A stretch of DNA of 64,000 bases from Parapedobacter soli (GTDB lineage: Bacteria; Bacteroidota; Bacteroidia; Sphingobacteriales; Sphingobacteriaceae), in the NCBI RefSeq assembly GCF_025460835.1, contig NZ_JAMXAY010000016.1, positions 2,616 to 66,615 on the forward strand, in the 5' to 3' direction. The notes under the pieces are model-generated. The model saw only the letters and a list, made by a program, of their open reading frames with translations. It made no database searches and was not told the origin of the DNA. The position numbers and the translations under genes are program-made. Every line of letters begins with the position of its first letter. The first letter of the stretch is position 1. Below, in pieces: positions 53,239 to 61,568 of the stretch.

Positions 53239-54626
53239 GATATTAACGCATTGATATCAGCAATGAACACTTGTCTCTGCCCTCCCGGTGCGCCATTGAA
53301 GCAGACTTGAGTATAGTTTCTACTCCAAGCCGGGTGGGGGTCCAACTTGTGGTGGCTGCCACCCGTTATCCTATCTTCGGGCAAATATTGGTTGCTACCA
53401 CCACCTACATCGGTCGGCATGGTACAGACGGTAACCTCCTTATCGTATTTCAAATCAATCAACCGGATTGGTATTTCCCCGCTCTCGGGGACCACATATG
53501 TTTGCTTAGGGTAAGCGTCGGTAAGCAGGTACCGCGAGTCCGGGTGCATCGTTGGATGGCCACTGCCGAGGTGTTTCTCGGAGAGCACTGTAAATTGATT
53601 GCCCCGGTAGTCAAAAGAACAAAACAGCATATCAGTATAACCCAGCCACGTAGGTATGCAGTTCATAATCACCCGCTCTCCGTCGGGATGCCAGTTGGGG
53701 TGATTTCCCGACCCGCCCAACCGCGCACGCTGGTTCCACTTTTCGGCGGTCAGGCATTGGGTTAGTGCCTGCCCATCTGCATCCAACGTAAATAATGAAG
53801 CGTTGCGGCCCTTGCTATCGACTTGTGCACGGAATACCTGTAGTATCCGGGTGCCCTGTCTATTGAACTTGGAATGGAAGAGGTACCCGATACTATCGCG
53901 GTACCGTTTACGGTCACTTTCTGCCACCGCATCAAAAAACTGGTCTATCGTTACCAGCAGTGTCGTCTTGTCTCTTTCCAAATCTGTTTTCCACAATCCC
54001 TCATGAACCCTATCTTCCGGCATGAACGGTTTGGGCTTACCGGGCGGCGGGTCGGGTACGCCATACCCATATTGATGGATATTCATATTGAGCAGGTTTG
54101 GGCTTACAACGGATCTGCCATCCGGCGACACATCATACTTGGCGCCGGAAAAGGCAATGGCCTCACCCGAGTTGACGTCGATACGTACACACACGGGTTT
54201 CCCATTGATGATGTCATTAGTATAGAGGTACCGGTCAGCAACATGATTCCATTGCACATTTGCCCCGACCTGGAAAGACCATGCCTTGGTTCTGTACACT
54301 GTGCGGATTGCTTGGTTTTCCAGATCGACCACGCAAATTTCTGCGATATCACCCCAGACTGGTTTCCGTTGCTGATAGGGTAATTTCGTCAACGCCAAAT
54401 ACCGCCCCGAGGGGCTCCAAGGGCATATGTCATAAAATGTATGCAGGTAATATCCATCGTTTGGCGTTACCTGGATTATCGGTGCGGCCGTTTCACCCTT
54501 TCTGAACGGGCGGAAATCAAATGATTTCCAGCCCTCTTCTATCGTTCGGAATGCCCAAAGGCTGGGCGCCACCATTAAAGCGGTGAACCCGGCGGTTGTC
54601 TTATATAAAAATTCTTTTCTGTTCAT
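53235..54626 (-). CDS. TolB/PL22-like beta-propeller protein (oligogalacturonate lyase-like)
   Basis: This 463-residue protein starts MNRKEFLYKTTAGFTALMVA, a hydrophobic export signal of the kind seen in substrate-processing proteins. It then has repeated propeller blades with His-Pro motifs: GGSGNHPNWHPDGERVIMN, LGSGHPTMHPDSRYLLTD and HKLDPHPAWSRNYTQVCFNG. This pattern matches PL22 oligogalacturonate lyases, where histidines hold a Mn ion. It is longer than typical PL22 and may be a distinct family. Processing of uronic-acid oligomers fits the neighbours (lyase, GH105). It overlaps GH105 and the following sulfatase by 4 bp each. Confidence 0.75.
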   Translation of the reverse strand: MNRKEFLYKTTAGFTALMVAPSLWAFRTIEEGWKSFDFRPFRKGETAAPIIQVTPNDGYYLHTFYDICPWSPSGRYLALTKLPYQQRKPVWGDIAEICVVDLENQAIRTVYRTKAWSFQVGANVQWNHVADRYLYTNDIINGKPVCVRIDVNSGEAIAFSGAKYDVSPDGRSVVSPNLLNMNIHQYGYGVPDPPPGKPKPFMPEDRVHEGLWKTDLERDKTTLLVTIDQFFDAVAESDRKRYRDSIGYLFHSKFNRQGTRILQVFRAQVDSKGRNASLFTLDADGQALTQCLTAEKWNQRARLGGSGNHPNWHPDGERVIMNCIPTWLGYTDMLFCSFDYRGNQFTVLSEKHLGSGHPTMHPDSRYLLTDAYPKQTYVVPESGEIPIRLIDLKYDKEVTVCTMPTDVGGGSNQYLPEDRITGGSHHKLDPHPAWSRNYTQVCFNGAPGGQRQVFIADINALIS

Positions 54627-55975
54627 TTGGTGAATAAATCTGTCTCGGTTGCCCGCATTTCATTTGAAAAGGGGTCTTGTTGTTCTTCCATCCACACGGC
54701 CAGGGCCCGGTACATGGTTACTATCGTTTCACGGAGTTTTTTGTCGTCGGCAAGGTTGGTTAACTCGTAAGGGTCCTCCAGTAGGTCATATAACTCAAGT
54801 GCAGGCCGATACCGGTAGTTATTCGCCCGGGCTACGCCAGCGTCCCCACTTAACACCCATGAGTCCAGCACCATCCTAGCGTCGATTATGGCGCGCTCAT
54901 CCGGCTCATCCATCGCCTTCAACGAAAAGCGATTGCCTTGCCGGAGGTTCACAATCAACTTATGGCGTCTGCCCACAATTGTCCGTATGGGGTATTCATT
55001 TGCTCCCTGCACACCCAGATTGGTATAACAGCCATACACATTGTCATTTACTGCAACCTCCTGCTGCTTCAGGATCGGCACAATACTTCTGCCGTCGAGC
55101 GTGTCGGGGAAACCGGCACCTGCCATCTCCATTAGGGTGGGAAGGATATCGACCATGCTCACAAGCGCATCGGACGTGGTGCCCGGCGCTACGACCCCTG
55201 GCCATTTAACGATTAGGGGGATACGTATCCCCTGTTCGTAAAGCGTCCATTTAGCGAACGGGAACGCTGGGCCATGATCACTTAGATACAACTGAATACT
55301 ATTCTTGCCAAACCCGTAATGTTCCAGCCAATAAAGTATTGAACCTATTTCCTGATCGGCCAAGGCCACATGGTCGTAATAAGCAGCGGTGTACTGTGCT
55401 GTTTCGGGTGTCTGTGGCATCCATCGTTTGGCAGCCACGTTACCATGGCCGCCTTTGAGGTTAAAGTAGGGTTGGTGTGGCGCGTTGAGCGATACAACGA
55501 GGCAGAACGGCTGTTCATGCCTACGGCTCAGGTAGCCCGGCACTTCATGGCGTTCCATATAAACAAATGGGAAGGCTGCCTCGGGCTTAACGTGGACCTT
55601 TCCCGCAAGTATCACTTCATAACCCGCAGCTGAAAAATAATGTGGTAACGACCGGATATCAGGGTGTACCGACCCGTGGTTACGGTCGCATCCGTTACGG
55701 TGCGGATACAAACCCGTAAACAGTGCCGACCGAGAAGGTGCACATACCGATACCGGTGTATATGCGCGGGTAAATACCATCCCCTCACGAGCCAGCTGGT
55801 CGATAACCGGTGTTGGTACAACCTCGTTTCCATAACATCCGGCATCTTCCTGTCCGTGGTCGTCCGAAAGGAAGATGACGATATTTGGCTTTTGTTGAGC
55901 ATGTGCCCCGAGGGGAAATGCCAGTAGCAAACCAAGTAGCACCCCTACTATATGACAACCCTTTGGTACAATCAT
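54623..55975 (-). CDS. Sulfatase, heparan N-sulfatase-like (S1 family), CAPSR active site
   Basis: This 450-residue enzyme has a signal peptide (about 1-26), NIVIFLSDDHGQEDAGCYGN with metal-binding aspartates, and SVCAPSRSALFTGLYPHRNG with Cys78 as the formylglycine precursor. The short length and the NGCDRNHGSVHPDIRSLPHY segment after the signature fit the SGSH-like subfamily, in which N-sulfate as well as O-sulfate hydrolases occur. It lies between GH92 (9 bp upstream in transcription) and the PL22-like gene (4-bp overlap). Confidence 0.91.
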   Translation of the reverse strand: MIVPKGCHIVGVLLGLLLAFPLGAHAQQKPNIVIFLSDDHGQEDAGCYGNEVVPTPVIDQLAREGMVFTRAYTPVSVCAPSRSALFTGLYPHRNGCDRNHGSVHPDIRSLPHYFSAAGYEVILAGKVHVKPEAAFPFVYMERHEVPGYLSRRHEQPFCLVVSLNAPHQPYFNLKGGHGNVAAKRWMPQTPETAQYTAAYYDHVALADQEIGSILYWLEHYGFGKNSIQLYLSDHGPAFPFAKWTLYEQGIRIPLIVKWPGVVAPGTTSDALVSMVDILPTLMEMAGAGFPDTLDGRSIVPILKQQEVAVNDNVYGCYTNLGVQGANEYPIRTIVGRRHKLIVNLRQGNRFSLKAMDEPDERAIIDARMVLDSWVLSGDAGVARANNYRYRPALELYDLLEDPYELTNLADDKKLRETIVTMYRALAVWMEEQQDPFSNEMRATETDLFTK

Positions 55976-55984
55976 CCTAATCCA

Positions 55985-58411
55985 TTACCTGATTTCACCC
56001 GTCGACATGGAAGGCGGAGCCCCACCTGCCGACGCCCCCCAATGCATGTTGGGCACGTCTCCCATCTCCAGCCCTAAAACCCCGCCTTTTACCAAGGTAT
56101 CATGCGGTATCCATACCCGATTTAGTTCGTTGTCATTCAACTTAGCCGATTGGATATACCGGTTTGCGGCGCTATTGTTATTGGTTTCGATCACAAAACT
56201 CCCCCCGGGATAATAATCGGGGTTGAGGTGAAGTGTTACTTTATCGAATATGGGACTGCCGATTTCATATACCGGATCGGTTGACACCCCTCCATCGGTC
56301 GCAAAAAGCCCAATCTTGAAAAGTACAGCCAATGCGCCCATCAGTCCCTGGTCTTCGTCGCCACTATAACCGTAATCGGGGGATATACCGCTATATACCT
56401 CACTGATAATCTCTCTGGTCCAATGTTGGGTAAGGTAGGGGGCGCCGGCATAATTGAAAAGGAAAGCGGTGTGTATGCTGGGCTGGTTACCATAATTGAT
56501 GTATACCTCCCTATTTCGGGTTTGTGTTTCTACCGAATGTGATTTGCCCGATGTGAAATGGTGGGTCTGGGCTACACGGAACACACTGTCGAGTTTGTTG
56601 CGAAACTTGCCCGCACCCCCCATCAGGCTGATAAGCCCCGCGACATCATGGGGCACAAACCACGTATATTGTGCAGCATTGCCTTCTACCCATCCGTTTT
56701 CATACGTGAGCACGTTGGCGGGTGACCGCCATTGGCCCGTACTGTCTTTCACCCACATCCACCCGAGCTGCCCGTTCCACAGATTTTTGTAGTTCCCGGC
56801 CCGACGGCGGAACAACTGTTCATCGGTAGCCTTACCAAGTGCATGTGCCAACTGCGACAGGGCAAAGTCCTGGTAAGCATACTCCAGCGTTTGCGCGGCC
56901 CCGTTTTGATGGAACCCGTACCGGGTGTCACTAAGTGGGTAAGGCACGTAGCCTTGTGCAATGTATTGTTCGATCCCGCCACCTTTGAATGTATGGTGCT
57001 CGTAACCCGCTTTGCTCATCAACCCTCCCGGCAGGTGGTTTTTACGCATGCCTTCGTATGCTTTCTCCACGTCGAAATCGCGGATACCTTTCATGTATGC
57101 ACTTACGATAAACGGGGTGGATGAGGCACCAGTCATGACAAATGTGTAATTCCCCCCGGCCGGTCCACGGGGAACCAACCCGCCATCGTCATACATCAGC
57201 AACATGGAGTTGACAAACGAATGGGTGACCTCCGGATAGACCAGATGCCACAAGGTGTTGATGGTCCATTGCGCTCCCCAGAAAGAATCCGAATTGTGGT
57301 GGTTGAATTTGGGTTTGCCATTTTCATCGAGCGGTATCTGGCCTATCCGGGGCTCGTCACCGGTCATGTCACAGTATTTGCCATTTACATCACTGATGAT
57401 CCGCCTGCCCTGCAGGGCATGCCACAAATCGGTATAAAACCGCTGACGCTCGTCGATGGTGCCCCCTTCGATTTCAATCCGGCTCAGCCATTTATTCCAA
57501 TCGTCTCTCGACTCACGGACAACACGGTCAAAATCCCAATGGGGCAGCTCGGCTGTAAGGTTGAGTCGGGCTTGCTCAGTACTGACGTAAGAAATTGCCA
57601 CTTTCATCTTAACAACTTCATTTTCTGCGGTAGCATAGCGGATAAAAACCCCGGTATGCTTACCCTCCACCCGGTCCCTTCCGGTCAGTAATGCTCCGTC
57701 TTTCCATCCTCCAAACTCCTGGAATGGCTTATCAACCTGCGCAACGAAGTACACGGTTACGGGCTTAGGCCTGCGTACGGTGGCCCCCATGATCGCATAG
57801 CCCTCAATTTCATGGTCGCTTACTTTCCGGGTATGGCCCCAGTCGGTTTCCGAAGGGCCTAACGCTGTCGTGAAATCAAACAAGATATGGCTTTCATCCG
57901 CCTCGGGGAATGTATACCGGTGAAAACCCACCCTTGTCGTGGCGGTAAGCTCGGCCGTGACCCCATAATCGTCTAATACGATACTATGATAGCCGGCCTT
58001 AGCAACCTCTTTTTCATGCGTATAGGCAGATCCGTATACATGTGGGCCCAAGTGACCTTTAAACGGCCCAGTGGTAGGAAGTACCGGTATACCCGATAGT
58101 TGCCAGCCATGGACATGGCTGAAGCACCTGATGGTATCCTGATGATACCGATAACCCGTTCCCCAGTCGCCATCAACTTCCATATCCGGACTCAAATTGA
58201 CCATACCAAAAGGCCGTGTTGCCGAGTTGAAGAAGAACCAACGGGAGTTGGCAGCATCTACAACGGGCACGACGAGGTCTACGGGCTCGCTATTCCCGGT
58301 ATAATACGCTGACGGGCTACCATCGCCGGGCCTATCACATGCTAAACACATGGTAAGCCAAAACACGCCGAACCAAAAGGCCACGATCAAGAACACTGGT
58401 TTGGACATCAT
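55985..58411 (-). CDS. GH92 family alpha-mannosidase, lipoprotein
   Basis: This 808-residue protein has a lipoprotein-like signal (MCLAC, Cys25). The GH92 fold is shown by FGMVNLSPDMEVDGDWGTGY, FSHVHGWQLSGIPVLPTTGP, the helical-barrel motif HHNSDSFWGAQWTINTLWHL, then GGLVPRGPAGGNYTFVMTGA, and the C-terminal YGYSGDEDQGLMGALAV. The last motif is the family's Ca-site and catalytic aspartate loop (often GNDDxGQMSAW), here GDEDQGLMGAL. GH92 enzymes are Ca-dependent, inverting exo-alpha-mannosidases of various linkages. Presence in a sulfatase and lyase PUL points to an alpha-mannose-containing sulfated polymer, or to a GH92 relative with another specificity. Confidence 0.92.
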   Translation of the reverse strand: MMSKPVFLIVAFWFGVFWLTMCLACDRPGDGSPSAYYTGNSEPVDLVVPVVDAANSRWFFFNSATRPFGMVNLSPDMEVDGDWGTGYRYHQDTIRCFSHVHGWQLSGIPVLPTTGPFKGHLGPHVYGSAYTHEKEVAKAGYHSIVLDDYGVTAELTATTRVGFHRYTFPEADESHILFDFTTALGPSETDWGHTRKVSDHEIEGYAIMGATVRRPKPVTVYFVAQVDKPFQEFGGWKDGALLTGRDRVEGKHTGVFIRYATAENEVVKMKVAISYVSTEQARLNLTAELPHWDFDRVVRESRDDWNKWLSRIEIEGGTIDERQRFYTDLWHALQGRRIISDVNGKYCDMTGDEPRIGQIPLDENGKPKFNHHNSDSFWGAQWTINTLWHLVYPEVTHSFVNSMLLMYDDGGLVPRGPAGGNYTFVMTGASSTPFIVSAYMKGIRDFDVEKAYEGMRKNHLPGGLMSKAGYEHHTFKGGGIEQYIAQGYVPYPLSDTRYGFHQNGAAQTLEYAYQDFALSQLAHALGKATDEQLFRRRAGNYKNLWNGQLGWMWVKDSTGQWRSPANVLTYENGWVEGNAAQYTWFVPHDVAGLISLMGGAGKFRNKLDSVFRVAQTHHFTSGKSHSVETQTRNREVYINYGNQPSIHTAFLFNYAGAPYLTQHWTREIISEVYSGISPDYGYSGDEDQGLMGALAVLFKIGLFATDGGVSTDPVYEIGSPIFDKVTLHLNPDYYPGGSFVIETNNNSAANRYIQSAKLNDNELNRVWIPHDTLVKGGVLGLEMGDVPNMHWGASAGGAPPSMSTGEIR

Positions 58412-58414
58412 AGT

Positions 58415-59809
58415 CTACAACTCTTTTATTTTGATGCTTCTGAAACAAACTAAATCACCGTGGTCTTGGAGCAGGATATGCCCCGATGGGGCACGGCCAA
58501 AATCAGGCACCTCGTGAAACTTGCTCGATGCGACCAAATCTTTGAATGCTTGCGATCCGCGGTCGTATTCCAGCACTTTGATATGGTTGAGCCAATGCTC
58601 CACGCGGTTTCCCCGTACCACAATTTTAGCCCTGTTCCATTTCCCCGGTGCATTTACACGCTTGTTTTTACCAACCTCGTGCAGATTTCCGGCTGTAATC
58701 AGATCATACAGTGAGCCGATTGTCCGGTTTCCATCCCTACCGTTCTTGGCATCCGGATGGTTCTGGTCGTCCAGGATCTGGTATTCGAGCCCTAACCCGG
58801 TGCCGGGTGTCTGCCGGAGCTCTTCTACCACGAGGTATTTGACCCCACTGTTACCTCCCTTATTCACCAAGAAGTCCCATTCCAGCTCGAAGTTGGAAAA
58901 CTCCCGTTCGGTAATGATATCGCCGCCTTTGTTCGGGTCGCCTTTTGTGGATGGTAGTACGCACAGTACCCCGTTTTCTATTTTCCATCCCGTACGTGGA
59001 AAACTTGCGGCGTTTGCCCCGCGCCATCCTGCCGGGGTTTTACCGTCCCAAAGCAAGCGCCACCCCTCGCTAATCTGGCGCTCGCTAAGTTGATTGACCA
59101 AATAGTTTACCTCTTCTACACCGTCATCCCGCTGCCAAAGGTCAGCGGCAAGATCTTCCGTCTTGATGCGTATATTACGCCATTTGACCGTCAGTCCGTC
59201 CTGGCTCTTCTGCTTGATACCATGCACCTGTAAGGCAATGAATCCTTCGGATGTTAAATCTACCACTAAATCGGCGCATTGGATACCATTAACCCACGTC
59301 CGGATCGCATTGCCCACAGCCTCGATGCGATAGCGGTTCCACTCACCGCTTTTGAATGCTCCCCTTCCTTTTTCATTGATGGATAGCGGATACAACCAGC
59401 CTTGCCGGGCTTCGTCATAAACCCCGCCGCTCCAAGCCCGTTCGGATGGGTCAATCTCCACCTGATAGCCGTGCACACGGCCGTTGTTCACTTCAGGAAG
59501 GCTCAGGCTCCGGATCTGTATTCCGGAGTTGAGGCCCGCTTCGATCATTACCTCCAGCTCAAGGATGAAATCAGAATACGTTTTCTTGGTACAGAGGAAG
59601 GTATTCGGCGTATTTAATTTCGAGATGCCGACAATGGCGTTGTCTTCCACTTCATACGTTGCTGTTCCGTTCTTTACTTCCCATCCATCTAAATTTTCTC
59701 CGTTAAACAATGTATACCATCCCGTTTGTTGTGAAGCGGCGGGAAAGTGGCAGGCAATGAGGATTAACCCTGCCAGGTATAGAGACTGTCGGTAGTTGCC
59801 TATATTCAT
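58415..59809 (-). CDS. Tandem DUF1080 (3-keto-disaccharide hydrolase) protein
   Basis: The ATG at 59809 gives 464 residues with a signal peptide (to about residue 26). Two DUF1080 concanavalin-like domains follow: about 30-215 (GWYTLFNGENLDGWEVKNGT) and about 245-464 (WRLLWDGKTPAGWRGANAAS). The family includes 3-keto-glycoside hydrolases, and many members occur near sugar oxidoreductases. Here no 3-dehydrogenase is seen, so glycan binding or a different hydrolase activity is as likely. It starts 63 bp after susD and the GH92 gene begins 3 bp after its stop. Confidence 0.85.
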   Translation of the reverse strand: MNIGNYRQSLYLAGLILIACHFPAASQQTGWYTLFNGENLDGWEVKNGTATYEVEDNAIVGISKLNTPNTFLCTKKTYSDFILELEVMIEAGLNSGIQIRSLSLPEVNNGRVHGYQVEIDPSERAWSGGVYDEARQGWLYPLSINEKGRGAFKSGEWNRYRIEAVGNAIRTWVNGIQCADLVVDLTSEGFIALQVHGIKQKSQDGLTVKWRNIRIKTEDLAADLWQRDDGVEEVNYLVNQLSERQISEGWRLLWDGKTPAGWRGANAASFPRTGWKIENGVLCVLPSTKGDPNKGGDIITEREFSNFELEWDFLVNKGGNSGVKYLVVEELRQTPGTGLGLEYQILDDQNHPDAKNGRDGNRTIGSLYDLITAGNLHEVGKNKRVNAPGKWNRAKIVVRGNRVEHWLNHIKVLEYDRGSQAFKDLVASSKFHEVPDFGRAPSGHILLQDHGDLVCFRSIKIKEL

Positions 59810-59872
59810 AAGTGGTCTTTCTATGCGCTTTTTATGTCGCGTATTCACTGGGGGTATCCCCAAGTAATACCG

Positions 59873-61498
59873 TCAATATCCGAAATTCTGTGGGAAATTA
59901 TTTGTCGTCCGTTCAATTTGTGACAACGGTATGGGCCGTAGCAGGTGGAAATCCTGGATGGAGTTAGCCACGGAAGCCCGTTCGTTGTGCAGCTTCACGC
60001 GCTCAATCAATGTCCCTGTCCTTTTCAGTTCGGTCCACCGTGGCTCCTCGCCGCAAAGTTCCCTAGCACGTTCATCGAGAATATCATCGATGGTTACCGA
60101 GGAGAGCGCCATTGCGTCTTTCATTCCGGGAGTGCCGGCCCGGCTACGGACGGCATTGATATGTTCAAGGGCTTTGGATTCATTCCCACTCTTAAGGTAT
60201 GCCTCCGCTGCAATGAGATGGGTCTCCGCCAAACGGAATACAAAAAGGTCGCGAGTTCCTTTATCATCACCGTAAGGTAAGCCCGACTCGAAAAATTTCC
60301 ATATCGGAGGGAACTGGGTGAATTTTGACGTATTCATATAATACTCATCGTAATTAACGGCAATATAATCCGCGGCAGATATCCGTTCGGCACTCCATGG
60401 CTGATTCCATTCAGGAAAGAAAAGCACCGTATCCCCCACCTGTTTATCGCCCTGGTTTACGGTAGCATAGAAAATCCGTAGAAACGTAGCATCATACCGG
60501 CTGTCTGCCTCGGTATCATAGAGGCTGGCGAGGTACCTCGAAGGCACATAACGCGGCTGCTGCCGATTATAAGTGCTCGATCTGTCCATACCGATCAGGC
60601 CGTCAACGCCTTGGCCAAAAATCGAATGGGCATCGTTACCATCGCCATTCAACACGGTATTGCTACTATACTGGACTGAAAAGAGGATCTCGTTGTTTTC
60701 CTCGTTACCTTGTTTGAATACATCCCCAAACGTGCCGAGCAATTCATATTGCCCCGAATTGATAACAGCAGTTGCGTTATCTGCTGCTTTTGCGAAATCA
60801 TCCGACGCAGCAAAATCGCGATATCCCCGGGTAAGGTACACCTTGGCCAGTAGATGCTGCGCTGCGCCTTTTGTAACCCGCCCGTAGTCTTCCTGCGTGA
60901 GCGGAAGCTGCGTAACCGCATTCTCCAAGTCTTGGACGATCTGGGCATAAACCTGCTCTTCCGCAACACGTTCGGCACTTGTCACCACTTCTGTAATTTC
61001 GTTGAGCGGTAGGGGAATCTCGCCAAATTGCTGTACGAGATAGAAGTAATAAAGTGCCCGGAGGAATTTGATTTCAGCCACTCGTGCCATCTTAATACCC
61101 TCATTCATAGACACCGTCGGTGCGCGGTCGACAGCGGTATTGGTGCGGGCTATAGCGGTATAAAGCATATTCCACCATGTTTCTACGGCTTCGGCCTGCG
61201 GGTTAATGGCCTGAGCGGAGTACTCATTGAGCCCGTTTAACCCGCCTAGTGCTGGGTCACCTACCTGCGTAAACACATCGGTACCCAGCAACACCAAATC
61301 TCGTTGTTTATGGATATCCCTAAGCGGGGCATAAGCCGATTTAACCAAATCTTCAAAACCCTGTTCATCAACATAGTAGTTATCGGTCGTGCGGTCTGAA
61401 ATGAGGTCCTCATCCAATAAGCTACTACAAGACGCCATGCACAAGACTATCCAGGTTAACAATAGGATGCTGGATATATTTTTTATAATCGTCTTCAT
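59873..61498 (-). CDS. SusD/RagB family outer-membrane lipoprotein (sulfatase PUL)
   Basis: This 541-residue protein has a lipoprotein signal (MASC, Cys24) and the SusD scaffold: DRTTDNYYVDEQGFEDLVKS at about 36-55, the TPR-like helices around 140-230, and the C-terminal motifs HINAVRSRAGTPGM and LCGEEPRWTELKRTG. It would hold oligosaccharides over the SusC channel. It lies 70 bp after susC and 63 bp before the DUF1080 gene. Confidence 0.95.
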   Translation of the reverse strand: MKTIIKNISSILLLTWIVLCMASCSSLLDEDLISDRTTDNYYVDEQGFEDLVKSAYAPLRDIHKQRDLVLLGTDVFTQVGDPALGGLNGLNEYSAQAINPQAEAVETWWNMLYTAIARTNTAVDRAPTVSMNEGIKMARVAEIKFLRALYYFYLVQQFGEIPLPLNEITEVVTSAERVAEEQVYAQIVQDLENAVTQLPLTQEDYGRVTKGAAQHLLAKVYLTRGYRDFAASDDFAKAADNATAVINSGQYELLGTFGDVFKQGNEENNEILFSVQYSSNTVLNGDGNDAHSIFGQGVDGLIGMDRSSTYNRQQPRYVPSRYLASLYDTEADSRYDATFLRIFYATVNQGDKQVGDTVLFFPEWNQPWSAERISAADYIAVNYDEYYMNTSKFTQFPPIWKFFESGLPYGDDKGTRDLFVFRLAETHLIAAEAYLKSGNESKALEHINAVRSRAGTPGMKDAMALSSVTIDDILDERARELCGEEPRWTELKRTGTLIERVKLHNERASVANSIQDFHLLRPIPLSQIERTTNNFPQNFGY

Positions 61499-61568
61499 AT
61501 AAATTCTTTCTTAAAATGACTGTAAATTCAAAAGAACCCGTCGTTAGTTATTCATCTACGTCTGTTGT

